Positions 57,181 to 64,000 of a DNA stretch of 64,000 nt are shown piece after piece. Below the pieces are notes generated by a model. That model was not told where the DNA came from. It searched no databases and saw only the letters and a list, made by a program, of their open reading frames with translations. Origin of the DNA: Mycolicibacterium wolinskyi (GTDB taxonomy: Bacteria > Actinomycetota > Actinomycetes > Mycobacteriales > Mycobacteriaceae); contig NZ_LQQA01000033.1 in NCBI RefSeq assembly GCF_002101965.1, forward strand, positions 682,001 through 746,000. Direction: 5' to 3'. The position numbers and the translations under genes were made by a program. Within the stretch, counting starts at the first letter, position 1, and each line of letters opens with the position of its first letter.

Positions 57181-59352
57181 ATGGCTTTCGCTACCGAACA
57201 TCCCGTGCTCGCGCATTCGGAGTACCGGCCGGCGGTCGACGCCGTGGACGGCCTGGTCCGTGCCGGCGGCCGGTTCGAGGTGGTCAGCCAATACCAGCCG
57301 GCCGGCGATCAGCCCGCGGCCATCGACGAGCTCGAACGCCGGATCAAGGCGGGGGAGCGGGATGTGGTGCTGCTGGGCGCCACCGGCACCGGCAAGTCGG
57401 CCACCACGGCCTGGCTCATCGAGCGGCTGCAACGGCCCACGCTGTTGATGGCGCCCAACAAGACGCTCGCCGCGCAGCTGGCCAATGAGTTGCGGGAGAT
57501 GTTGCCGAACAACGCCGTTGAGTACTTCGTGTCGTACTACGACTACTACCAGCCCGAGGCGTACATCGCGCAGACCGACACCTACATCGAGAAGGACAGC
57601 TCGATCAACGACGATGTCGAGCGGCTGCGCCACTCGGCCACGTCGAGTCTGCTGTCGCGGCGCGATGTCGTCGTGGTCGCATCGGTGTCGTGCATCTACG
57701 GCCTCGGCACGCCGCAGTCCTACCTGGACCGCTCGGTCGAGCTCAACGTCGGTGACGAGGTGCCGCGCGACGGTCTGCTCCGGCTGCTGGTGGACGTCCA
57801 GTACAACCGCAACGACACCGCGTTCACGCGCGGCACGTTCCGGGTCCGGGGCGATACCGTCGAGATCATCCCGTCCTACGAGGAGCTCGCGGTACGGATC
57901 GAGTTCTTCGGCGACGAGATCGAGGCGCTCTACTATCTGCATCCGCTGACCGGTGACGTGGTCCGCCAGGTCGATTCGCTGCGGATCTTCCCGGCGACCC
58001 ACTACGTGGCCGGTCCGGAGCGCATGGCCCACGCGATCTCGACCATCGAGCAGGAACTGGAGGAGCGGCTGGCCGAACTCGAGGGCCAGGGCAAGCTCCT
58101 GGAGGCTCAGCGGTTGCGTATGCGCACCAACTACGACATCGAGATGATGCGCCAGGTCGGCTTCTGCTCGGGCATCGAGAACTACTCGCGCCACATCGAC
58201 GGCCGGCCTGCGGGTTCGGCGCCGGCGACGCTGCTGGACTACTTCCCCGAGGACTTCCTGCTCGTCATCGATGAGTCGCACGTCACCGTCCCGCAGATCG
58301 GTGGCATGTACGAGGGCGACATGTCCCGCAAGCGCAACCTGGTCGACTTCGGTTTCCGGCTGCCGTCAGCGGTCGACAACCGACCGCTGACCTGGGAGGA
58401 GTTCGCGGATCGGATCGGACAGACGGTGTACCTGTCGGCGACTCCCGGGCGCTACGAGCTCGCGCAGACCGGCGGTGAGTTCGTCGAACAGGTCATCCGC
58501 CCGACCGGCCTGGTCGACCCGAAGATCGTCGTCAAGCCGACCAAGGGCCAGATCGACGACCTGATCGGGGAAATCCGCAAGCGGGCCGAAGCCGACGAGC
58601 GGGTCCTGGTCACGACGCTGACCAAGAAGATGGCCGAGGACCTCACCGATTACCTCCTGGAGCTCGGTATCAAGGTGCGGTACCTGCATTCGGAGGTCGA
58701 CACCCTGCGCCGGGTCGAGTTGCTGCGCCAACTGCGCCTCGGTGAATACGACGTGCTGGTCGGCATCAACCTGCTGCGTGAGGGTCTCGACCTGCCCGAG
58801 GTGTCGCTGGTGTCGATCCTCGACGCCGACAAGGAGGGCTTTTTGCGCGATGCCCGCAGCTTGATCCAGACCACGGGCCGAGCCGCGCGCAACGTGTCGG
58901 GTGAGGTCCACATGTACGCCGACAAGATCACCGATTCGATGCGTGAGGCGATCGACGAGACCGAACGGCGCCGCGCGAAGCAGATCGCGTACAACAAAGC
59001 CAACGGCATCGATCCGAAACCGTTGCGCAAGAAGATCGCCGACATCCTCGACCAGGTCTACCGGGAGGCCGACGACAGCGAGACCGTCGAGATCGGCGGT
59101 TCCGGGCGGAACGCCTCGCGCGGACGTCGTGCCCAGGGTGCACCGGGCCGGGCGGTCAGTGGCGGGATTGTCGAGGGGCGCGACACCACCAACATGCCTC
59201 GGGCCGAATTGGCCGACCTCATCAAGGATCTGACCGAACAGATGATGACAGCGGCGCGAGATCTGCAGTTCGAGTTGGCCGCCCGCATCCGTGACGAGAT
59301 CGCCGATCTCAAGAAGGAACTGCGCGGCATGGACGCGGCGGGGCTCAAATAA
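57181..59352 (+). CDS. uvrB: Excinuclease ABC subunit B
   Basis: The 723-residue helicase-like damage-verification subunit of nucleotide excision repair. Walker A 'LGATGTGKSATT' (about 69), the DNA-clamping beta-hairpin region 'YYDYYQPEAYI' (about 120), 'VIDESHVTVPQIGGMYEGD' (DEAD-like, about 363), helicase motif VI 'QTTGRAARNV' (about 565) and the C-terminal UVR domain 'ARDLQFELAARIRDEIADLKK' (about 690-712) that contacts UvrA/UvrC. Start ATG 57181 fits the leaderless damage promoter. Full length for the family. Confidence 0.97.
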   Translation: MAFATEHPVLAHSEYRPAVDAVDGLVRAGGRFEVVSQYQPAGDQPAAIDELERRIKAGERDVVLLGATGTGKSATTAWLIERLQRPTLLMAPNKTLAAQLANELREMLPNNAVEYFVSYYDYYQPEAYIAQTDTYIEKDSSINDDVERLRHSATSSLLSRRDVVVVASVSCIYGLGTPQSYLDRSVELNVGDEVPRDGLLRLLVDVQYNRNDTAFTRGTFRVRGDTVEIIPSYEELAVRIEFFGDEIEALYYLHPLTGDVVRQVDSLRIFPATHYVAGPERMAHAISTIEQELEERLAELEGQGKLLEAQRLRMRTNYDIEMMRQVGFCSGIENYSRHIDGRPAGSAPATLLDYFPEDFLLVIDESHVTVPQIGGMYEGDMSRKRNLVDFGFRLPSAVDNRPLTWEEFADRIGQTVYLSATPGRYELAQTGGEFVEQVIRPTGLVDPKIVVKPTKGQIDDLIGEIRKRAEADERVLVTTLTKKMAEDLTDYLLELGIKVRYLHSEVDTLRRVELLRQLRLGEYDVLVGINLLREGLDLPEVSLVSILDADKEGFLRDARSLIQTTGRAARNVSGEVHMYADKITDSMREAIDETERRRAKQIAYNKANGIDPKPLRKKIADILDQVYREADDSETVEIGGSGRNASRGRRAQGAPGRAVSGGIVEGRDTTNMPRAELADLIKDLTEQMMTAARDLQFELAARIRDEIADLKKELRGMDAAGLK

Positions 59353-59359
59353 GCCGGCC

Positions 59360-59390
59360 TTGACCTCAACGGCGGTTGAGGATCTAGCGT
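59360..59390 (+). promoter_or_regulatory. MerR-type promoter/operator of the efflux gene
   Basis: TTGACC and TAGCGT are separated by 19 bases, and the dyad CCTCAACGGCGGTTGAGG (59364-59381) sits between them. Overlong spacing with a dyad in the spacer is the mark of MerR/SoxR-type activation. The -10 ends 7 bases before GTG 59398. Confidence 0.65.
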
Positions 59391-59397
59391 CAGCGGC

Positions 59398-60798
59398 GTG
59401 ACCGACACCGCGACGACCGCGACAAACGGAGCGACCGGAACTTGGCGTCAGCTGCTGGGTCCCCGGAACCTCGGTGCGTCGACCGTGCTCGCCGGCGGCG
59501 TGTTGTTGTACGCCACCAACGAGTTTCTGACCATCAGTCTGCTGCCCAGCGCGGTCGCCGATATCGGGGGCCAACGTTTCTACGCGTGGGTGACGGCCGT
59601 CTATCTGGTGGCCTCGGTCATGGCCGCGACGACCGTGCACTCGGTGTTGATGCGGATGGGCCCGCGGTTTGCGTACCTGTCGGCGCTCACGGTGTTCGGC
59701 GCGGGCAGCCTGGGTTGTGCGCTCGCACCGAGCATGCAGATCCTGCTCACCGGCCGCACGGTCCAGGGGTTCGCGGGGGGATTGTTGGCCGGGCTCGGCT
59801 ATGCCGTCATCAACACCGCGCTGCCGAATACGTTGTGGACCAAGGCCTCTGCCCTCGTATCGGCGATGTGGGGGGTCGGCACCCTCGTCGGCCCGGCCGC
59901 CGGGGGACTGTTCGCCCAGTACGGGCATTGGCGGTGGGCGTTCGGTGTGCTCGTGATCCTCACGTTTGCTATGGCCGTGCTGGTTCCCATCGCACTGCCG
60001 GGGCGCGGCGACGAAACGGCCGGAGCGCCCGGCATACCGGTGGCCTCCCTTGCACTGCTGGGTTCGGCGGCCATGGCCGTCAGTGTGGCCGGCATACCGC
60101 ACGATGCGCGAGCCACCGCTGCGCTGCTGACGCTGGGCATCGCGCTTGTGGTCGCCTTCGTGGTCGTCGACCGGCGCGCGAAGGCATCGGTCCTGCCGCC
60201 CAGCACATTCGGCGCCGGCCCACTCAAGTGGATCTACCTCACGCTGGGTGTGCTGATGGCCGCCACCATGGTCGACATGTACGTGCCGTTGTTCGGGCAA
60301 CGGCTTGCGCATCTGACGCCCGTGGTGGCCGGGTTCTTCGGCGCGGTGCTGTCAGTCGGCTGGACCGTGGGCGAGATCGCCAGCGCATCGGTGCAGAACC
60401 GCCGGGTGATCGTGCGGACTGTCGCGATCGCACCGCTCGTGATGGCGGTCGGCCTGACGGCCGGCGCCATCCTGATTCGCAACGGCATGCCGGTCTGGCT
60501 CGTCGTGCTGTGGGCGCTGGGCCTGCTCGTGACCGGCGCTGGCATCGGTATCGCGTGGCCGCATTTGTCCGCGTGGGCGATGAGCAGTGTCGACGATCCC
60601 GCAGAAGGACCCGCCGCGGCGGCGGCAATCAACACCGTCCAGCTCATCTGCGGGGCCTTCGGGGCCGGATTGGCCGGGGTCGTCGTCAACCTCACCGACA
60701 CCGGCGACGCATCGGCGGCCCGCTGGCTCTTCGGCGCGTTCGCCGTGCTCGCCACTGCCGGCGCAATCGCGTCGTTCCGCTCTGGACGTCCTCGCTAG
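59398..60798 (+). CDS. MFS efflux transporter, 14 helices (Rv1634-type)
   Basis: A 466-residue major facilitator of the DHA2-like drug efflux type with 14 predicted membrane helices. The position directly after uvrB matches Rv1634, described as a possible drug efflux protein. Helix 4-5 region 'LTGRTVQGFAGGLLAGLGYAVINTALP' carries the motif B-like Arg. Start GTG 59398 lies at the expected transcription start of a MerR-type promoter, suggesting a leaderless, inducible gene. Substrate unknown; no MerR regulator gene is in the window. Confidence 0.86.
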   Translation: MTDTATTATNGATGTWRQLLGPRNLGASTVLAGGVLLYATNEFLTISLLPSAVADIGGQRFYAWVTAVYLVASVMAATTVHSVLMRMGPRFAYLSALTVFGAGSLGCALAPSMQILLTGRTVQGFAGGLLAGLGYAVINTALPNTLWTKASALVSAMWGVGTLVGPAAGGLFAQYGHWRWAFGVLVILTFAMAVLVPIALPGRGDETAGAPGIPVASLALLGSAAMAVSVAGIPHDARATAALLTLGIALVVAFVVVDRRAKASVLPPSTFGAGPLKWIYLTLGVLMAATMVDMYVPLFGQRLAHLTPVVAGFFGAVLSVGWTVGEIASASVQNRRVIVRTVAIAPLVMAVGLTAGAILIRNGMPVWLVVLWALGLLVTGAGIGIAWPHLSAWAMSSVDDPAEGPAAAAAINTVQLICGAFGAGLAGVVVNLTDTGDASAARWLFGAFAVLATAGAIASFRSGRPR

Positions 60799-60803
60799 CA
60801 CCG

Positions 60804-60862
60804 CGAGCGACCGTGTCTGTACGGCGACACGCCGTGAATTGGCGGCATTTTGCGGACGCTCG
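60804..60862. repeat. Dispersed intergenic repeat, family I, copy 2
   Basis: 59 bases, 85% identical to 29936-29994, again between convergent genes (efflux pump and DUF1905). In this copy ACGGCG-ACA-CGCCGT is a perfect 6-bp hairpin. The ends are CGAGCG/CGCTCG. Confidence 0.65.
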
Positions 60863-60901
60863 TCCGCGTGAAGCCTGAAACAGACTGCCGGCCAGCATGA
60901 G

Positions 60902-61207
60902 TCAGTCCTCGGCGACCTCGGCACGATCGGTGTCGAGCGACAATTCGACGTGCACGGTGTCGCCGTGCGACTTCCCGAGCGTGTCTTGGATCTCCTTGCG
61001 CACGCCGAGGATGTGCCTGCCGCCGTAGGGGGCCAGCGATCCGGTGTAGTCGACCGTGTCGTCGAAACGCACGTGAACCGGCACCCGTGCGCGGACGCCG
61101 AACAGTTCAACTGAACTGAACGGAAACTCGACGTAAGCGCCTGGGCGGTCGGGCTTTTCGATCACCGCGTCGAATGAGATCGGACCGGGGTTGCGATACG
61201 TGACCAT
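60902..61207 (-). CDS. DUF1905 protein
   Basis: A 101-residue beta-barrel-like protein of the DUF1905 family: 'FDAVIEKPDRPGAYVEFPFS' , 'VRARVPVHVRFDDTVDYTGSLAPYGGRHILGVRKEI' and 'GDTVHVELSLDTD'. Often found with YdeI/OmdA-like domains; function unknown. The ATG at 61207 lies 9 bases after the MgtC stop, so the two genes are probably cotranscribed. Confidence 0.85.
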   Translation of the reverse strand: MVTYRNPGPISFDAVIEKPDRPGAYVEFPFSSVELFGVRARVPVHVRFDDTVDYTGSLAPYGGRHILGVRKEIQDTLGKSHGDTVHVELSLDTDRAEVAED

Positions 61208-61216
61208 GGGCGTCTC

Positions 61217-61948
61217 TCAGTCGGGGTCTTCGTCGAGTTGGTGGATCGCGGTGACGCCATCGATCGCGGCGAGGACCGCCGGTGCGTTGAGGATGCCGCT
61301 GCCCGACAACGTCAGGACCACACCGGAGCGGCCGTCGGCGCCGAGCGGCTCGCCCGGTGCGTCGGTGGCCAGGTCGGTCAGCTGCCATTGCCGGCGGTCG
61401 CACGCCTGGAGGAGTTCGCGCATCACGCCACGTCCTTCCTCGTAGGTGACGTGCATGCGGACCGACCCGCTGAGGCGCGCGGCCAGCCGCCGGGCCAGTG
61501 GCATGAACCCGAGGACGATCACAAAATGCATCACGGTCACGGTGCACGCCAGCAACAGCAGCCCGGCGCCGGCGGCCATGCCGATCGCCGCCGATTCCCA
61601 TACTGCGGCCGCGGTCGTCAGCCCGTGCACCGAGCCGCGGCGGAAGATGATGATGCCTGCCCCGAGAAAACCTATGCCGGAGACGATCTGGGCGGCGACA
61701 CGAGATGGGTCGACCACCACGGTGCCTTCGGCCAGCACGTCGCTGAACCCGTACTTGCTCACGAGCAGGATCAGCGCGGCTGCGGTACCGACGATCGTCT
61801 GCGTGCGCAGGCCCGCGCTCTTGCCCTGGACCTCCCGTTCGAGGCCGATCAACGCGGTCAGCCCGAACGCGACGAACAACTCGATCAACTGTCGCGTGCC
61901 TTGCCCCGGTCCGCCGAAGAACGGCGGGTCGGCCAGCCAGAGATCCAT
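61217..61948 (-). CDS. MgtC/SapB-family membrane protein
   Basis: A 243-residue MgtC-type protein: five N-terminal membrane helices containing 'LTALIGLEREVQGKSAGLRT' (about 32-51) and 'RVAAQIVSGIGFLGAGIIIFRRGSVHGLTTAA' (about 83-113), then a C-terminal ACT-like cytoplasmic domain. MgtC proteins support growth at low magnesium and virulence in pathogens, and may inhibit ATP synthase. The ATG at 61948 is used; TTG 61957 is also in frame. DUF1905 follows. Confidence 0.87.
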   Translation of the reverse strand: MDLWLADPPFFGGPGQGTRQLIELFVAFGLTALIGLEREVQGKSAGLRTQTIVGTAAALILLVSKYGFSDVLAEGTVVVDPSRVAAQIVSGIGFLGAGIIIFRRGSVHGLTTAAAVWESAAIGMAAGAGLLLLACTVTVMHFVIVLGFMPLARRLAARLSGSVRMHVTYEEGRGVMRELLQACDRRQWQLTDLATDAPGEPLGADGRSGVVLTLSGSGILNAPAVLAAIDGVTAIHQLDEDPD

Positions 61949-62036
61949 GCCGAACAAATTAGCGCGGATGCGATGACTTTCGGGTGCTGAGCGAGTCCAT
62001 ACCAGCGAGGCGATTTTCCGACGAGGAGTGATGCTC

Positions 62037-62822
62037 ATGTCTGCACAGCCCACCGCATATCCCGACGTCGCCACGCGTGACGACTGGCTTGCCGCCCGCA
62101 AGAAACTGCTGGCCCGCGAGCGCGAAGTCACCCACCTGCGCGATGCCGTCAACGCCGAACGACGCCGGTTGCCGATGGTGAAGGTCGAAAAGGACTACGT
62201 GTTCGAAGGTCCGGACGGCGAAGTCCGGTTGCTCGACATGTTCGAGGGACGCAGCCAGCTCTACATCCACCACTTCATGTGGATCGATGCCAACGATGCC
62301 GGCTGCCCGAGTTGCACGGCCGCGGCCGATCTCACGTTCACCGAGAAAGACCGAGCCCTGCTGAACGCCAAGGACGTCACCTTCGCGTGTGTGTCGCGCG
62401 CGCCGTATTCCAGCATTGCGCGCTATCGCGACCAGCACGGCTGGACCTTCCCGTGGTACTCGTCGCGCGACAGCGACTTCACGTACGACTACCACGTGAC
62501 CCTCGATCCGGCCCGGGCGCCGATCGAGTACAACTACAAATCTCTCGACGACCTGCATGCCGCCGGCTTCAGCGATGACGACCTGCACGGCGACTGGCCG
62601 GGCGCGAGCGTCTTCCTGCGGCGCGGCGACGAGGTGTTCCACACGTACTCGGCGTACGCCCGCGGTCTCGACCACTCGTCCGTGGGGTATCCGTTCCTCG
62701 ATCTGACGCCGTATGGGCGCCAGGAGCCGTGGGAGGACTCGCCTGCCGGATGGCCGCAGGGCGGAATCGCGGCAGGCATGCCCCTTGCCGGTCCCGCCGA
62801 CGAATGCAATCACCACGATTGA
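62037..62822 (+). CDS. DUF899 thioredoxin-like protein
   Basis: A 261-residue protein of the DUF899 family with a thioredoxin-like fold: 'VKVEKDYVFEGPDGEVRLLDMF' then 'IHHFMWIDANDAGCPSCTAAADL' (CPSC, about 83-86), 'VTFACVSRAPYSSIARYRDQHGW' and 'YPFLDLTPYGRQE' near the end. These resemble peroxiredoxin-like or dithiol proteins of unknown substrate. ATG 62037 is preferred because GAGGAG (62023-62028) is 8 bases upstream; ATG 62031 is too close. Confidence 0.82.
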   Translation: MSAQPTAYPDVATRDDWLAARKKLLAREREVTHLRDAVNAERRRLPMVKVEKDYVFEGPDGEVRLLDMFEGRSQLYIHHFMWIDANDAGCPSCTAAADLTFTEKDRALLNAKDVTFACVSRAPYSSIARYRDQHGWTFPWYSSRDSDFTYDYHVTLDPARAPIEYNYKSLDDLHAAGFSDDDLHGDWPGASVFLRRGDEVFHTYSAYARGLDHSSVGYPFLDLTPYGRQEPWEDSPAGWPQGGIAAGMPLAGPADECNHHD

Positions 62823-62866
62823 AAACCTGGGCCGGTGTCCGCACTCCTGGCACAGTCTGACCTGAT

Positions 62867-62940
62867 GCGGGTGTGGCTGAGTGGCTAGGCACCGGCCTGC
62901 AAAGCCGTTTACACGGGTTCGAATCCCGTCACTCGCTCCA
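62867..62940 (+). tRNA. tRNA-Cys (GCA anticodon)
   Basis: A 74-base cloverleaf: acceptor GCGGGTG pairs with CACTCGC (one G-U), anticodon loop CTGCAAA carries GCA, T-arm ACGGG-TTCGAAT-CCCGT is perfect, and CCA is encoded at 62938-62940. The anticodon stem has one C-U mismatch at its base. Confidence 0.95.
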
Positions 62941-62949
62941 GCACGTCTG

Positions 62950-62987
62950 CGCCGCCCCGTGCACAAGGAAGTATGCACCGGGCGGCG
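62950..62987. terminator. Hairpin after tRNA-Cys
   Basis: CGCCGCCCCGTGCA pairs with TGCACCGGGCGGCG at 13 of 14 positions around a 10-base loop, 9 bases after the tRNA. No T-run; probable terminator or processing signal. Confidence 0.55.
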
Positions 62988-63033
62988 TAGACAATTCGCC
63001 GCATCACGTGGTCAAGCTGGTTAGCATCACGGC

Positions 63034-63438
63034 GTGACTGGCACTGATCCGATGGCTGTGGTGCGCCGTTACGTCGACGCTTTCAACAATGGAGACGCCG
63101 AGGAACAGCAGGCCGCATGTCACGACACGATGCAGATTCTTGACGGGATGTCGCCGCATGTGTGGCAGGGCCCGACAGCGGCCCAGGACTGGTGGCGAGA
63201 CGTGCTTGCCGAAGGCGAGCACTTGGGGGCCTCCGGGTACTACATAACGCTCGCCGAACCAACGCATGTCGACGTGACGGGCGACTACGCCTATGTGGTC
63301 GTGCCCGCGACGATGGCGTTCGACCTTCGAGGACAACAAGTGATGCAAAGGGATTCCGTCTTCACGGTTGCGCTGCGCCGAGGCGGCGATGGTTGGCGAC
63401 TCACCGCTTGGGCATGGGCAAAGGGGCACCGCGCATAA
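63034..63438 (+). CDS. SnoaL/NTF2-like protein
   Basis: A 134-residue protein with the NTF2/SnoaL cone fold pattern: 'VVRRYVDAFNNGDAEEQQAAC' (helices 1-2), 'WQGPTAAQDWWRDV', 'DYAYVVVPATMAFDLRGQQVMQRDSVFTVALRR' (beta sheet) and 'GWRLTAWAWAKG' at the end. Such proteins are small isomerases, hydrolases or ligand binders. GTG 63034 is the start. The next gene begins 7 bases after the stop. Confidence 0.78.
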   Translation: MTGTDPMAVVRRYVDAFNNGDAEEQQAACHDTMQILDGMSPHVWQGPTAAQDWWRDVLAEGEHLGASGYYITLAEPTHVDVTGDYAYVVVPATMAFDLRGQQVMQRDSVFTVALRRGGDGWRLTAWAWAKGHRA

Positions 63439-63445
63439 TGCTGCG

Positions 63446-64000
63446 GTGCCCCTGCCGCAGTTAGCCGACATCCTGGCCACACTCGACCTTGCCGGCTCCG
63501 GCGACAACACGTTCGTCGCGACTCAGCTCGACAATGCCAACCACCACATCGTCGGCGGCCACATCGCCGCGCAGGCGTTGATGGCGGCAAGCCGCACGGC
63601 ACCCGGACGGCTACCGCACAGCGTCCACGTGTATCTGTTGCGGGCCGGCGACGCGCGTTACCCCGTCGACATGGAGGTCGTGAACCTTCGGGACGGCGGT
63701 GCGTTGTCGACGCGGCAGGTGCGGGCTCAGCAGGGCGGTGAGGTGTTGTTGGAAGCCCTTGTCTCGCTGACCGCCCCGGTCGAGGCGATGGACTATCACC
63801 AGCCGTTGCCCGATGTGCCCGCCCCCGAGGCGCTGGCCCCGGTCGAGGATCAGCTGAGTGCCTACGCCGACGAACACCACGGGTTCTGGGTGCGCCCGCA
63901 GTGGATCGCGCGCCGGTATGTCGATGCCCCGCCACGGCTGGCCATGGATATGCCCGACCCGCCGCAGCACACGCGGATGTGGTGGCGGCCAACCGAACCC
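63446..64000 (+). CDS. Acyl-CoA thioesterase II (TesB family), 3' end missing
   Basis: The first 185 residues of a double-hotdog acyl-CoA thioesterase: 'VGGHIAAQALMAASRTAPGRLPHSVHVYLLRAGD' (residues about 37-70) and 'LSTRQVRAQQGGEVLLEALVSL' (about 90-112) are typical of TesB N-terminal halves; the family is about 280-290 residues. GTG 63446 begins MPLPQLADILATLDL. The window ends inside the second hotdog domain, so catalytic residues there cannot be checked. Confidence 0.87.
   Translation, partial: MPLPQLADILATLDLAGSGDNTFVATQLDNANHHIVGGHIAAQALMAASRTAPGRLPHSVHVYLLRAGDARYPVDMEVVNLRDGGALSTRQVRAQQGGEVLLEALVSLTAPVEAMDYHQPLPDVPAPEALAPVEDQLSAYADEHHGFWVRPQWIARRYVDAPPRLAMDMPDPPQHTRMWWRPTEP

Noticed and set aside
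58366..60312. Open frame of 648 codons antisense to uvrB and the efflux gene
   Set aside because: Spans two well-supported genes and the promoter between them; low complexity, no domain.
1..64000. CRISPR arrays, insertion sequences, prophage or att sites
   Set aside because: No regularly spaced repeats, transposase or integrase genes; the single tRNA is not flanked by a repeated 3' end or an integrase.

Overview
The window looks like chromosomal DNA of a rapid-growing mycobacterium close to Mycolicibacterium smegmatis. Coding regions are GC-rich with many GTG starts. Gene order around polA, rpsA, coaE and uvrB and around fxsA, lnt, ppm1 and rbpA follows the mycobacterial core. Lnt and Ppm1 are separate proteins, as in M. 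smegmatis; M. tuberculosis has them fused. RbpA differs at its C-terminus from the M. smegmatis mc2 155 protein as I remember it, so a close relative is possible. There is no phage, insertion sequence, CRISPR array or rRNA operon, one tRNA (Cys), and no gene-free stretch longer than about 200 bases.

Layout. 1-11 kb: cobalamin genes cobH (partial) and cobG and a TauD-type dioxygenase on the minus strand; a DUF4129/MoxR/DUF58 operon; then, behind a perfect Crp-type palindrome, a 35-residue membrane peptide and cobN. 10.6-18.8 kb: F420-type oxidoreductase, FxsA, amidohydrolase, lnt-ppm1, rbpA with a SigE-type promoter, and a winged-helix/hydrolase fusion followed by a lipoprotein. 18.8-30 kb: quinone oxidoreductase, ssuCBAD sulfonate system, esterase, copper amine oxidase and a kinase-like fusion protein. 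30-35 kb: thiolase/DUF35 pair and a small aromatic-oxidation cluster under a LysR regulator. 35.8-42.7 kb: polA, PrsW protease, rpsA, coaE.

42.7-56 kb is the accessory region of most interest. Eight minus-strand genes (52403 down to 44267) are packed with 4-8 base overlaps or tiny gaps: an SDR, a DUF1116 protein, an SDR, an unrecognised Cys-rich protein, two glutamine-synthetase-like ligases, an esterase and an SDR. Around them lie a Baeyer-Villiger-type monooxygenase, a FadR-type GntR regulator, an APC permease and a glutaminase gene broken by a one-base frameshift. Three promoters in this block (monooxygenase, operon, permease) share the same roughly 26-base operator with 17 invariant columns. 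I infer one regulon for uptake and gamma-glutamyl-type breakdown of an unknown amine or amino compound.

56-64 kb: a secreted protein, a DUF402 protein with a start-codon problem, uvrB with a canonical RecA-independent damage promoter, an efflux pump with a MerR-type promoter, DUF1905, MgtC, DUF899, tRNA-Cys, a SnoaL-like protein and a partial thioesterase. Two families of dispersed intergenic repeats each occur twice in the window. Start codons and operators were read by eye; functions given at family level are inference from motifs.
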